From assembly GCA_020433805.1 (NCBI GenBank), contig JAGRBZ010000022.1:1-40665 (forward strand): a stretch of 40,665 bases of DNA, read 5' to 3'. The position numbers and the translations under genes are program-made. This document shows, piece after piece, positions 17,463 through 28,400 of this stretch. The notes beneath the pieces are model-generated. The model had not been told where the DNA came from, did no database searches, and saw only the letters and a list, made by a program, of their open reading frames with translations. The DNA is from Anaerolineae bacterium. GTDB taxonomy: Bacteria > Chloroflexota > Anaerolineae > 4572-78 > J111. Each line of letters opens with the position of its first letter. Position 1 is the first letter of the stretch.

Positions 17463-20400
17463 ATGCCACCCGAAGTAGAATCCCGCCTTCATGAAGCAAT
17501 CCGCTTTAGCCGCGTGATGCGCCCATCGTGGGTTGTGGCTGCCGGGGCGAGCGTCGGAGTGGGGCTAGCCATTTACACCCTGTTGGGGCAGCTCGTTAGC
17601 GCGGCGAACCGCCAATCCTTGGATCTGCCTTTCTTAATATTCGGCCTTTTAGCCCTGCCAATAGTTCTCACCTATGCCGAACGGGCAGCAGTAACTTTGG
17701 ATGAGCAGGGCGTGTATGGCCTGGCTCGCGCCTCCGGTTTGGTCTGGTTAACTTACGGTGTCGGCTGGCTGTTACTGGGTGGTTTTGTGTGCCTAATCGC
17801 CCTTTTCGGCTGGGGAGCAGCCTTGCTCATCAATCTTTCGACAGAGCGATATTTTGAGCTGTCACTTGATCTCCGTTTGTTAACCGTGGCCTTGAGCGGC
17901 ATGGTAACCATTAACCATTTAGTGGGAACAAACTGGTCGTGGCGCTCTCGGAGCACCACCATCTACCTCAGTCTCATTACGCTTGTTGCTGTCATCTGTC
18001 TAAGCTTGATCAACCCGGCTCCCCCTATACAGTCCGTTCGCCTACTGCGCAACACCCAGCAAGTCCTCCCTTTAACAGCCCTGCTGATGACCAGTTTGTG
18101 GAGCGTGTATTTCATTCTCAATTTCCGCAACGAAATTCGGCGACCGACAAAAACGCTTCTTCCGGTATTGTTAGTGACCGTGGGCGGTATCAGTGTTATC
18201 GGCTTTTTAGCCGGTGTGGCCTTGGTCGGCTATGGGCTGACTCTAACCTTGACGCCCCTCATCGAAATATTAGACGAGACCGCTTTCTTGCCCGAGGAAT
18301 TAACCATCTTACTTTACATCGGATTTGGGGTGTTAATAAACCTCATTGCCCTTAACCAAAGCCTCATCGGGAGCCTTGGTCTCCTCGAGGCCTTGACCCA
18401 GGATGGCTTCCTTCCGGAGCGACTTAAACAGCGGCTTAACACCCATAGCCTTAATCGGCTGCCGTTGGTGTTGCTGGTCATTTTTAGCATGGTCTTAATT
18501 ATGGTCTGGGAAGTACTCACCCTCATGGGGCTAGCGGCACTGACGTTCCTGGTGGTAACCGCTGCTGTGCATGGACCGGATGCGCTGCGGTCCGAACCGC
18601 GATTGCCAAAAAATCGCTCGCCTAAATTGCCGTTTCACCCTCTCTTTCCGTGGCTGACAGTAGCCATTTCCGTTGTCCTGTTATTCAATCTTCCCCATGA
18701 GGTGTGGTGGATCGGAGGGGCATGGAGCGGGGTGGGGGCTGTTTTTTACCTCCTTTATGCGCGTCGGGGTGGTCTGGCCGTGCGCCGGCAGGAAATACTC
18801 ATCGGCCAGCCATCGAATGCGAACCAGAGTGAAACCGGCGGCGCTGTTGTAATGGTCGCCGTAACCGATTACCTCAGAGCCGCAGCCCTGTTACAGGCAG
18901 GCAGAAAAGTAGCTCGCTCCCGAAAGGGGCAACTTTTATTGGTGAAGGTGCTGTGCCTGGCCGAGCAGATCTCACCCCACTTAAAACAGGAGATGGCCCA
19001 AACGGAATGGGAGATGCTGTCTGCGTTCGCCAAACAGGCTGGCACCTCCGACGTTGTTGTAACGCCTTTGGTACGCCTGGCTCCAACCCTCGAGGCGGGA
19101 CTCTTGGAGTCGGTCAGGGAAGAAAAAGTCGATTTGCTGCTGCTAGACTGGGCTCCGGAAACAACTTCGATCCAGAGCGGCGAGGCAATACTCCTTGATA
19201 CCATCCTGAAGTGGGCACGCTGTGATGTGGCCATCTTGCATGGACGTCTGCCCGATACTATCGAGCGGGCACTGGTACCGACCGCCGGGGGGCCGCACGC
19301 CCCGGTGGCCCTGACCCTGATTAGAGATTTGGCCGAGGCCACCGATTGCCAGGTGCAGGTAGAACATATGGTAACTGAGCCGCTCACGCCCGATTTAACG
19401 TCTCAGGCCAACACGACGTTGCAAACCACCATAGATAAGCTCAAAAACGCCATCCCCTTGCAACAGCAGATTATCGAAGCCAGGTCCGTCAAGTCCGGTA
19501 TCCTGGCCGAGGCCAGACAGGCCGATGTGCTATTACTGGGGGCTTCTAATCAAGGGGCCTTGGAACAGACATTCTTTGGTGGTTTACCCGCAGAGGTCGC
19601 CGCCGCGACGGCAACTCCCACCATCATTGTAAAAGGGTACCATGTTGGCGATCAAGCATGGCTGCGCCGCTTCTGGGCCGCTTTTAGCGACGTCCTCCCT
19701 GTTTTGACCGTGGAACGTCAGACAGAGGTTTACGAGCAGATGCGGAGCGCTGCCCAACCATCCGTCGACTTCTTCGTTTTAATTACCCTGGCGGCTATGA
19801 TCGCCAGCTTAGGCTTGCTGCAAAATAGCGCTGCCGTCATCATTGGGGCTATGCTTGTTGCCCCATTGATGAGTCCCATCTTGGCTATGGCAATGGCCAT
19901 CGTTAACGGCAATCTATCGCTGTTGCGGACGGCGGCCGAAGCCACGACTCAAGGAATTGCTCTGGCTATTTTTGTTGGGGTGGGCATGACCATTATCTCA
20001 CCCATTGACACAGCCACACCTGAAATTTTAGGACGAACCGCGCCTACATTGCTGGATTTACTGGTTGCACTAGCCTCAGGGGCTGCAGCCGGGTATGCGC
20101 TCAGCCGGAAAGAGGTGGCGGCGGCTTTGCCGGGCGTGGCCATCGCCGCGGCTCTGGTGCCGCCGTTGTGTGTGGTTGGTTTTGGTCTAGGCACCTCCCA
20201 GTTGGATATTGCTACAGGGGCGCTTCTCCTATTTACAACGAACTTGATTGCCATCGTGTTCGCGGCAGCGGGCATTTTTTTGGCTTTAGGTTTCCAACCG
20301 GCCCGCCCGGAGCGGGGAGAACTCCTGCGCGGCTTAAAGGTGACGCTGGTTTCATTGGGAGCGGTCTTTTTAATTTTAACCCTGGCCACAATCACCACCG

Positions 20401-20954
20401 TTACGCAGTTAAACCGGCAAACCAGGGTGGAGCAAATTTTTCGAAATGAGATCGTGGCCCGTTCCGCTTTAGTTGAAGAACTGATTATCACCAAACAGGG
20501 ACATGGATTCGTGATCGATGGCCTAATTATCGATATTGTTGGCAACAAGTTGACGCCCCAGGTGATTACCCAAATGCAGAATGAACTTGAGGCTGCGGTG
20601 GGTGGCCCGGTGACAATTCAAGCCGTCGTCATCCCCGGTCAACAACAAAGTTACGAAGCCTTCGACCAGCGCCTCCGCCTGGAGAATCTGTTCATCGCCA
20701 GAATAAATGAACTCGATGCCCAGGTAGAGCGGATCGCTGTTGACCTAATCGACGATGGTTTTGTCATCGAGGCCGGGCTATTGGCCTTTGACGATCAGAC
20801 GCTGAATGAAGCGGCATTAACAGAAATTCAAGAAACGTTGAGCGAGCGTATGGAAGCACCGGTCACCATCCGTACAACGATCTTACCGGCGTATCAACTC
20901 AATATCGAGGCACCTGACCCGGCCTCACCAACAGAAGAACCAACAACCAACTGA
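17463..20954 (+). CDS. APC-type permease / universal-stress-protein / DUF389 membrane fusion protein
   Basis: This 1163-residue protein has three parts. Residues about 20-440 carry about twelve hydrophobic segments like an APC-superfamily amino-acid permease, with a degenerate first-helix motif ('GASVGVGLAIYTLLG'). Residues about 455-735 are two universal-stress-type (UspA-like) domains, the second ending in 'ADVLLLGASNQGALEQTFFGGLPAEVAAATATPTII'-like signature. Residues about 755-1000 are a DUF389 (TIGR00341-like) membrane domain with 'GLLQNSAAVIIGAMLVAPLMSPI' and 'ALVPPLCVVGFGL'. The last 150 residues contain two similar alpha/beta repeats outside the membrane. AAGGA lies six bases before the ATG. 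Substrate unknown; the Usp part may sense nucleotide or stress. The frame is intact with no sign of a frameshift, so this is a true fusion. Confidence 0.82.
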   Translation: MPPEVESRLHEAIRFSRVMRPSWVVAAGASVGVGLAIYTLLGQLVSAANRQSLDLPFLIFGLLALPIVLTYAERAAVTLDEQGVYGLARASGLVWLTYGVGWLLLGGFVCLIALFGWGAALLINLSTERYFELSLDLRLLTVALSGMVTINHLVGTNWSWRSRSTTIYLSLITLVAVICLSLINPAPPIQSVRLLRNTQQVLPLTALLMTSLWSVYFILNFRNEIRRPTKTLLPVLLVTVGGISVIGFLAGVALVGYGLTLTLTPLIEILDETAFLPEELTILLYIGFGVLINLIALNQSLIGSLGLLEALTQDGFLPERLKQRLNTHSLNRLPLVLLVIFSMVLIMVWEVLTLMGLAALTFLVVTAAVHGPDALRSEPRLPKNRSPKLPFHPLFPWLTVAISVVLLFNLPHEVWWIGGAWSGVGAVFYLLYARRGGLAVRRQEILIGQPSNANQSETGGAVVMVAVTDYLRAAALLQAGRKVARSRKGQLLLVKVLCLAEQISPHLKQEMAQTEWEMLSAFAKQAGTSDVVVTPLVRLAPTLEAGLLESVREEKVDLLLLDWAPETTSIQSGEAILLDTILKWARCDVAILHGRLPDTIERALVPTAGGPHAPVALTLIRDLAEATDCQVQVEHMVTEPLTPDLTSQANTTLQTTIDKLKNAIPLQQQIIEARSVKSGILAEARQADVLLLGASNQGALEQTFFGGLPAEVAAATATPTIIVKGYHVGDQAWLRRFWAAFSDVLPVLTVERQTEVYEQMRSAAQPSVDFFVLITLAAMIASLGLLQNSAAVIIGAMLVAPLMSPILAMAMAIVNGNLSLLRTAAEATTQGIALAIFVGVGMTIISPIDTATPEILGRTAPTLLDLLVALASGAAAGYALSRKEVAAALPGVAIAAALVPPLCVVGFGLGTSQLDIATGALLLFTTNLIAIVFAAAGIFLALGFQPARPERGELLRGLKVTLVSLGAVFLILTLATITTVTQLNRQTRVEQIFRNEIVARSALVEELIITKQGHGFVIDGLIIDIVGNKLTPQVITQMQNELEAAVGGPVTIQAVVIPGQQQSYEAFDQRLRLENLFIARINELDAQVERIAVDLIDDGFVIEAGLLAFDDQTLNEAALTEIQETLSERMEAPVTIRTTILPAYQLNIEAPDPASPTEEPTTN

Positions 20955-21062
20955 AGGCGAGTTATCCGACTACGCACGCCCTAAGGCTCGCTCGACATGG
21001 TGTTGCACGACTTCGGCAGGTGCGTCGGGTCATTACCAGATTGAGGGTGAAACAGCTTCAAT

Positions 21063-21653
21063 CTATTGGCCTAAAAATTCCTCTTCAGCCGCTTTGGCAA
21101 CGTCCGGATTTTCAACCGCTTTCTCAACCGCTTCTTCAACTGATTCATCCAAATCAGCTTCGTAGATTCGGGTGTCAAAGGTCTTCAAATAGGGTATGGC
21201 CCGATCATAATCCTCTTCGCCAATCAACAGCAGCAGCGCCGATCGTCCGGGTTTGATGGCCTGGGAAACGTCCTTAATAAACTTCTCGTTTACGCCCTTG
21301 TCAACTGCTCGACCGTAAACGGCTCCGATGCCCAAGCCCCACAAGGCCCCAACGAGCGGCCCACCAAACAAGACGCCGGCCAACATACCCCAAAAAGCGC
21401 CCCGCCGTGCCCCTTTACCGGGCGTTACCTCACGCGTTTGCTTGATCCGTATCTCGCCGGCTCCCGTTTTATAAATAATAACCGCATCCTCTAAGTTAGC
21501 ATTCGTTTCTTTCGCTTTTTGCTCGATCTCTTTTAAAACAAGAAGGGCCGCCTCCGGATCGCCCGACAAAAACGCGTAGTTAAGCCCTTGTTTAGAGTCA
21601 TCTTGAAACTCGTTCGACTCATCAAAAGTCAGCGCTACTAATTTACTAGCCAT
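21063..21653 (-). CDS. DUF1269 family protein (copy 3), extended
   Basis: This 196-residue protein has N-terminal 'KLVALTFDESNEF', then an insertion (about 18-50) absent from the other two copies, the Gly-rich hydrophobic hairpin (about 90-120) and C-terminal 'SALLLLIGEEDYDRAIPYL'. An acidic tail follows ('DESVEEAVEKAVENPDVAKAAEEE'). I choose the ATG at 21653 because GGAG stands seven bases before it; upstream in-frame codons are not family-like. It converges with the permease-DUF389 gene (108-base gap) and has its own promoter C. Confidence 0.85.
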   Translation of the reverse strand: MASKLVALTFDESNEFQDDSKQGLNYAFLSGDPEAALLVLKEIEQKAKETNANLEDAVIIYKTGAGEIRIKQTREVTPGKGARRGAFWGMLAGVLFGGPLVGALWGLGIGAVYGRAVDKGVNEKFIKDVSQAIKPGRSALLLLIGEEDYDRAIPYLKTFDTRIYEADLDESVEEAVEKAVENPDVAKAAEEEFLGQ

Positions 21654-21732
21654 AAAATTCTCCTTTCGACATTGAAACGATGAAAATATTTTGTTGGGTG
21701 GTGCAACTTTGTGGCTACTTTCCCCAATTTTT

Positions 21733-21822
21733 ATTGTAGCGGAGAACACGAATGTCCACATCGGTTATTTGGCGAGTTACGGCGTAGTACGGATGACTAA
21801 CTTTGGGTTGGGTCATCTGTAC
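21733..21822 (-). promoter_or_regulatory. Regulon promoter C (third DUF1269 gene)
   Basis: On the minus strand: inverted 14-bp boxes (21809-21822 and 21787-21800, 8 bases apart; TGGGTCATCTGTAC type), 8 bases, the 20-bp box AACTCGCCAAATAACCGATG (21778-21759), exactly 20 bases, TACAAT (21738-21733). The start codon of the DUF1269 gene lies about 73 bases past the expected +1. A decayed second 20-bp box (about 21830-21849) on the other side has no -10 and no nearby plus-strand gene. Confidence 0.6.
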
Positions 21823-21860
21823 CAGTAGAATGTCCCCGGATATGTCCGGCATTTGAGTTT

Positions 21861-21932
21861 GGGTAATTGGTAAATAGTAAATGGTAATTGGCTTTTCAGC
21901 CCCTAATTACGAGTTACCAATTACGAATTACC
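21861..21932. repeat. Iterated-word hairpin repeat (GGTAATTGGTAA type)
   Basis: The arm 21861-21891 is built of GGTAATTGG and GGTAAATAG words. It faces 21901-21932, built of CCAATTACGAATTACC words, giving an imperfect hairpin. It lies in the 800-base gap between the third DUF1269 gene and the hybrid kinase gene. Confidence 0.5.
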
Positions 21933-22050
21933 TGACAGAATTGGGTAAGTTAATTAATTCTCATTCCTAAGTGGGTAACTTTTGGAGCCAATTGCTGCGG
22001 CAACGGCCAGGTGACTTTCGGGCAACGCCTTTTAATCCGCCCCGGCAGTT

Positions 22051-22190
22051 GTAGGTTGGGTTGAATGAGATAATGCGAGGCTTCGTGGCCCAATTTATTG
22101 GGTTTTGCCGGTTATTCAGGGGCTGAAACAGCGAATGAACCCCAACGTTACCGGGCCAGAGAACAATATTGCCGGCTCACCCCAACCTGC
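22051..22190. repeat. Large imperfect inverted repeat with GTAGGTTGGGTT ends
   Basis: GTAGGTTGGGTT at 22051-22062 faces ACCCCAACCTGC at 22179-22190. In between are further GGGTT/AACCCC words. It resembles the dispersed intergenic repeats common in large bacterial genomes. No ORF of note lies inside it. A TATACT hexamer near 22240 may be an additional upstream promoter. Confidence 0.4.
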
Positions 22191-22318
22191 TTTCTGACCG
22201 CCAGGGCCGGTAGAGGGCTTTTTTAGTTATTTTATGTTATACTGCCCCGCTAACGGCGCACAACGTTAACCACCCCCAAGCGTGCCGTGGATAAAGTAGT
22301 AGCTGCCGAGCTTAAAGG

Positions 22319-22376
22319 TTTTGTAATCGTTTTGTAATAAATTGGTCACCTCTTTGTAAGAGGCAAGCAACATAAT
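22319..22376 (+). promoter_or_regulatory. 11-bp direct-repeat operator and promoter of the hybrid kinase operon
   Basis: Four consecutive 11-bp units start at 22319, 22330, 22341 and 22352: TTTTGTAATCG, TTTTGTAATAA, ATTGGTCACCT and CTTTGTAAGAG. A -10 hexamer CATAAT lies at 22371-22376, 19 bases from the start of the fourth unit. The same arrangement with the same distance lies before the glycoside hydrolase gene (37678-37735). Direct repeats with one-helical-turn spacing are typical of OmpR/PhoB-family binding sites. Confidence 0.55.
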
Positions 22377-22405
22377 AATTAGTGTCTGCAAAAATAGGAG
22401 CGGCA

Positions 22406-22492
22406 ATGAAAACACCATCGGACCCAAATATTTTGGTCCCAAACCAACCGCCCTTTCTTAGCAAAGGTGTTATCCATGATTCCCGGATATAA
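22406..22492 (+). CDS. Possible 28-residue leader peptide overlapping the hybrid kinase start
   Basis: AGGAG five bases before an ATG at 22406 opens a 28-codon frame that ends with TAA at 22490-22492, overlapping the kinase start (22476) by 17 bases in another frame. Its peptide ('MKTPSDPNILVPNQPPFLSK' then eight residues) has no signal or run of regulatory codons that I recognise. A short hairpin around GGACCC/GGTCC lies within it. It could couple translation of the kinase or be fortuitous. Confidence 0.35.
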   Translation: MKTPSDPNILVPNQPPFLSKGVIHDSRI

Positions 22493-25400
22493 AAATATCA
22501 CAGAAATTCATCGCGGGCGTAAGCGAATTCTCTATCGCGGACTGCGTGAAAAAGACAGCCGGCCGGTTATCATAAAAACTCCCCTGGAAGATTACCCCGC
22601 GGCCTCAGATATCGAACATTTACGGCATGAGTACGATATTCTCAGGCTGCTCACGATCGACGGTGTTATCCAAGCTTATGCGCTGGAAAATCACGATCAT
22701 AAGCCGACTTTGATCTTAGAAGATATTGGGGGAACACCGCTAAAAGAGATCATAGTGGCGGAACGGTTCAATCTCAATGATTTTCTCAATCTGGCTCTTA
22801 CGTTAGCCAAGACGATCGAGTCGCTGCATCTGAACCATATCATCCACAAAGACATTAATCCTGAAAATATTGTTGTTAACCTCGAAACCGGTCAAGTTCG
22901 GCTTATCGATTTCAGCATCGCGTCACGTTCGCCCGACGAAACGCAACCGATGCGCCAACCCGATGTATTAGAAGGAAGCCTGGCCTATATGTCGCCGGAA
23001 CAAACGGGCCGCATGAATCGCACTGTTGACTATCGCACCGACTTTTACTCGCTGGGGGTTACATTTTATGAAATAGTGACAGCCCGCTTGCCGTTCGATT
23101 CCAACGACCCGCTGGAAATGGCCCATTATCATATCGCCAAGACTCCACCCTCGCCGCACGAAATAAATCCCCAACTGCCGGAGACCATAACAAACATCAT
23201 CATGAAGCTGTTGGCCAAAACCGCCGAAGAACGCTACCAATCGGCCCGAGGCATCCGGGCCGATTTGGAGCGCTGTTACCAGCAATGGCAGCAAACTGGG
23301 CAAGTAGACCTGTTTCCCGTGGGTCAACAGGATATTTCGGACATATTTGAAATCCCCAAAAAGCTTTATGGCCGCCAGCAAGAGATCGAAACGCTGCTGG
23401 GTTTGTTCGAGCGCATCTATAACAGCAACAGTGGACAGCCGGAACTACTGCTGGTTTCGGGCTATTCGGGCATCGGCAAAACCTCGCTGATTAATGAAGT
23501 GCAAAAACCCATCGTTCGCCAAAAGGGTTATTTTATTTCGGGCAAATTTGATCAGTATAAGCGCAACATTCCCTACAGCGCCATCATTCAGGCGTTTCAG
23601 GAGTTGGTACGCCAATTGCTCACCGAAAGCGAGGCGCAAATTAGCGCCTGGCAAGAAAATTTGCTAAATGCCCTGGGCGCTAACGGGCAGGTGATTATTG
23701 AGGTTATTCCCGAAATCGAACGGATTATCGGCGTGCAGCCGCCGGTACCGGAACTGCCCCCGGCAGAAACACAAAACCGCTTTAACCTGGTCTTTGAACG
23801 CTTTATCGCCGTTTTCACCAAGCAGGAGCATCCCTTAACGATCTTTCTTGATGATCTGCAATGGGCCGACGCCGGAACCCTAAACCTGCTGCGCACCTTG
23901 ATGATCCAACCCCAAATGCACTATCTGTTGATGATCGGAGCGTATCGTGACAATGAGGTCAACGAAACCCATCCGCTGATCTTAACCCTGACCGAAATTG
24001 AAAAAAGCGGCGCGAATTTAAACAACATCATCCTAACGCCTCTAAACCCAAACGATCTCAATGATTTTGTGGCCGACACCGTAAAACGCGAACCGTCCCA
24101 AACCACGGCATTGGCCGATTTAATTCTGCAAAAAACCGGCGGAAACCCCTTTTTCACCACCCAATTTTTGAAATCGCTGCACGAAGATGAATTTATCTTT
24201 TTTACGGCAAAACAAGAGCGTGCCAACACCCTGCCGGTCGCCTGGGGCTGGGACTGGAATATCGCCGATATCGAAGCACGGGACTATACCGATAACGTTG
24301 TGGAGCTGATGGCTGCTAAAATTCGCCGCTTAACCGAGCAAACGCGGCAGGTGACCAAACTGGCGGCCTGTATCGGCAACCGTTTCGATCTGCATACCCT
24401 GGCCATTGTCAACGAAAAAGAGCACGATGCCACGGCCAACGATCTGGAACCGGCGCTACGAGAAGGCTTGATCATTCCTCATTCCAATAACGCCCTTACT
24501 CCCGCCCCGAATGACGCTCACCCGGCCACCGGACAGGGACACGCAGAGATATTCGAGTTTCTGCACGACCGCATTCAACAAGCCGCGTATGCCTTAATTC
24601 CCGACGATCAAAAACAGGCGGTGCATCTGCGGGTGGGGCGTTTGATGCTGCACAATAGCAGCCCGGAGGAGCGGGAAGAAAACCTATTCGATATTGTCAA
24701 CCATTTGAATATCGGCTCGGGCTTGCTCGATTCTGCTGTGGAGCGCGTGGGGCTGGCGCAATTAAATCTTGAAGCGGGCAAAAAAGCCAAAACATCGACG
24801 GCCTTCCAGCAAGCCTTGAATTACTTTCGGGAAGGAGTCGGGTATTTACCGGATAACGGCTGGCAGGTACACTATCCGCTGTCGTTTGAGCTGTATTTTG
24901 AACTGGCGGAGTGTAAATATCTGTGCGGCTACTTTGAAGAGGCCGAAAGCGACTTTGAACTTCTGTTGAGCAAAGCGCAAACCAATCTGGAACGGGCCGA
25001 AATCTACCGGCTGCGCATTATCCAGTATGAAAATATGTCGCGCTTTCCCGAAGCGGTGGAATGGGGCAGAATGGGTTTGCAGCTTCTGGGCATCGATCTC
25101 CCTGTCGGCCAAGAAAACATTCAACCCGATATTGCGGCGGAACACCAGACCATCAAAGAAAAGTTAGGTAGCCGGCAGATTGCCGAATTGGTTCACCTGC
25201 CGGTGATGGACGATGCGGAAAAGAAAATAAGCATGAAGCTGCTGATGACCATGTGGGCACCGTCTTACATTTCCGGCTACGGCCAACTGACGGTTCTCAT
25301 TTCAGCCCGCATGGTTAATCTGTCGCTCGATTTCGGCAATTGTGAAGAATCGGCTTTTGGGTATATCACCCACGCTATTGCTGTGGGGCCGCGCCAGGGC

Positions 25401-28400
25401 GATTTTGCGGCCAGCTATGAATTTGGCCGCTTAGCCCTTGAACTCAATCGCACATTTGACGACCTAACGGCCCGGGCCAAAGTCAACCATATGTTTAGCT
25501 GTTACATCAGCTTTTGGCGAAAGCATATCAACACCTGTTTTCCCTACTCGAAAGAAGCCTACCTGGCCGGGCTGGAGTCGGGCGATTTTATTTACGCGGC
25601 TTACGGCGCATTTCATGAATGTTGGCATGGCCTGTATCGCGGCGAAATGCTTGACGATTTCGACAAAGCCTACCGCCCGACTCTCAACTTTTTGAAAAAA
25701 ATACAGTTCCCAAGCTTTATCCATGCCCACACCCTAACCTTGAACTGGGGTCTGGGCTTCCGGGGCCTTACCACTGCGCCAACGTCACTAAGCACTGCCG
25801 ACTTTGATGAGGCCGAATATATCGCCACCTATCAGGAGATACCGTTTTTTGCCGCCTTTTATTACATAGCCAAAGCCCATTTGCAATACTGCTTTGGCGA
25901 CTATGAAACGGCGCTAACGACGGCCCTCAAAGCCGAGGACGTGGTTGAAGGGGTGCGCGGTATGATTTGGGAGCCGATTTTAGGGTTTCTCTATCCCCTA
26001 ATCCTGACCGCTCACTACCCGGCAGTTTCGCCCGAAACACAACAAAGCTATCGAGAAAAACTGCGCCTTCTCAAGCAGCAGCTCCACATATGGGCCGAAA
26101 ACGGTAAGGAGAATTTTGAGCATCAATATCACTTGATTGCTGCGGAGATAGCCAGAATCGATAACACTGTATCGGAGGCCATCGAGCATTACGAAAAGGC
26201 GATTCAATCGGCCCAGGCGTATGGCTTCATCCAGAATGAAGCGCTGATTAAAGAGCGATACGCCCTTTTTTGGCTGGCGCGAGAAAACAGCGCTGTGGCC
26301 GGGCTGTATATGCGCGAAGCTCTGAACGATTATCACCGCTGGGGAGCCACGGCCAAAGTCACCGATTTGCAGGAGCGTTACGCCGATTTAATACGCCCCG
26401 CAGTCCATTCCGAAAACGCCGCCGGCTCGCCCCGCCCCGTTCCGGGCGTTTCGAGCGTTTCGCCCGTTTCGAGCGTTTCAACCATTTCAATTGAAGACTC
26501 GTTCGACTTTGCCTCAGCCATCAAAGCCTCCCAAACCATCTCCAGCGAAATCGAACTGCCACGCCTATTGAAGAAACTGATGCAGATTATGATCGAAAAT
26601 GCCGGTGCGGAAACCGGCATTTTGGTCTTGAAGCATGCGGGCAAGTTTTATATTGAAGCGGTCGGTTCGGCCAAAGGCGATACCGACGTGCTGCAAGCGC
26701 AGCCGTTGGAATCCAGCCCTGATGTGCCGGTTGGCATGATCAACTATGTCAAAAACACGCTGGAAACGCTTCTGCTCAACAACGCCGCCGAAGACCGCCG
26801 CTTTGGCGGTGATCCCTATCTGGCCCACCGCCAACCCAAATCGACCTTGTGCCTGCCGGTGCTAAAACATGGCGACTTGAACGGCGTTTTATATCTGGAA
26901 AATAACCAAGCCGTCGATGCCTTTACCCACAACCACGCCGCCGTGCTGCGCATGTTAGCCGCGCAGGCCGCCATCTCTTTAGAAAACGCCCGCTTGTACG
27001 AAGATATGAAACAGGAGATCGCCGAGCGCAAACGGGCCGAGGCAGCGCTGCAACAAGCCCATGAAGAGTTAGAGCAGCGGGTGGAAGAACGCACCGCAGC
27101 GTTGAGCGAAAGCGAGTCTCGCTATCGGCACCTGTTTGCGCAAACGCAAACCAACCTGGCCGACACCGAAGCCCAGGCCCGCCGGTTAAACTTGCTCAAT
27201 GAAATGAGCCAGCAGGTCAACCAGGCGGTTAGTGAAGATGAACTCTTCAAAATTGTGGCCCACTACACGCCCGAAATTCTCGAAACTGAGCGATCCAGCG
27301 TAGCGCTGTTAACCCCGGCCGGTGACAGCCTTGAGATATTTGTCCTTGAGGGAGAAGGCGATTTAATTCCGGCCGGAACCCACCTGCCCATCATCGGCAC
27401 CGCATTAGGCACAGTGGTCAGGGACAAGAAGCTGCTGAACACCCCCAAGATGCAAGATACGGATTTTCTCGATTTTAAGCAGTTGAACAAGCACGGTTTT
27501 CAATCGGGTATGCTGGCCCCGCTCATCACCGGCGATAGGGTCATCGGCACCTTGAATGTAGCTGACCATCGGTCGGCGGTGTACCGGCAGCGGGATGAAC
27601 AACTTATCATCCAGATTGCTTCACTTCTGGCCTCTAACGTGGAGAAGATGCGCCACAACCGCGAACTGCACGGAGCCAAAGAGTCGGCGGATGAAGCCCG
27701 GCGGGCCGCGGAAATGGCCAATCGCGCTAAAAGCGAATTTTTAGCCAACGTCAGCCACGAACTCCGCACGCCGCTCAACGGTATTTTGGGGTATGCCCAA
27801 ATCTTAAAGCGTGACCAAAGCCTGTCCAACACGCAGCAGGAGCAAATCACCATCATCGGGCAAAGCGGCGAGCATCTGTTAACGCTCATCAACGACATTC
27901 TCGATCTTTCAAAGATCGAGGCCGGTAAGATGGAACTGGTTCCAACGGAGTTTTACTTTGTCGGCTTTTTGGATAACATCGCCCGCATATTCCAGGCCCA
28001 GGCCGAGCAAAAAGGGCTAACGTTTCTTTACGAGCGCCTGTCGACCATCCCCATGGGCGTCCACGGCGACGAAAGGCGGCTGCGGCAGATCCTCTTGAAT
28101 CTACTGGGCAACGCCATCAAATTCACGGAAAAAGGCGGGGTCACTTTCAAAGTGGGTCGCCATCACAACCGAATACGATTTCAAATTGAAGATACCGGCT
28201 TAGGTATTCCCACCGAAAAAATAGACGAGATTTTTGCCCCCTTTCAGCAGGTTAGCCCCAACAACCTCAACGTGCAGGGCACCGGGCTGGGGTTGCCCAT
28301 AAGCCGCCAATTGGTGCGGTTGATGGGCAGCGAACTGCGGGTGAGCAGCATCCCCAACCAGGGCAGCATCTTTTGGTTTGATGTAAATTTGCCCGAAATT

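Noticed and set aside
20956..21039. Possible fifth copy of the regulon element in the gap between the two convergent genes
   Set aside because: It shares GGCGAGTT, TTATCCGAC and GGGTCAT words but the box order is wrong, there is no -10 at the right distance, and no gene starts there.
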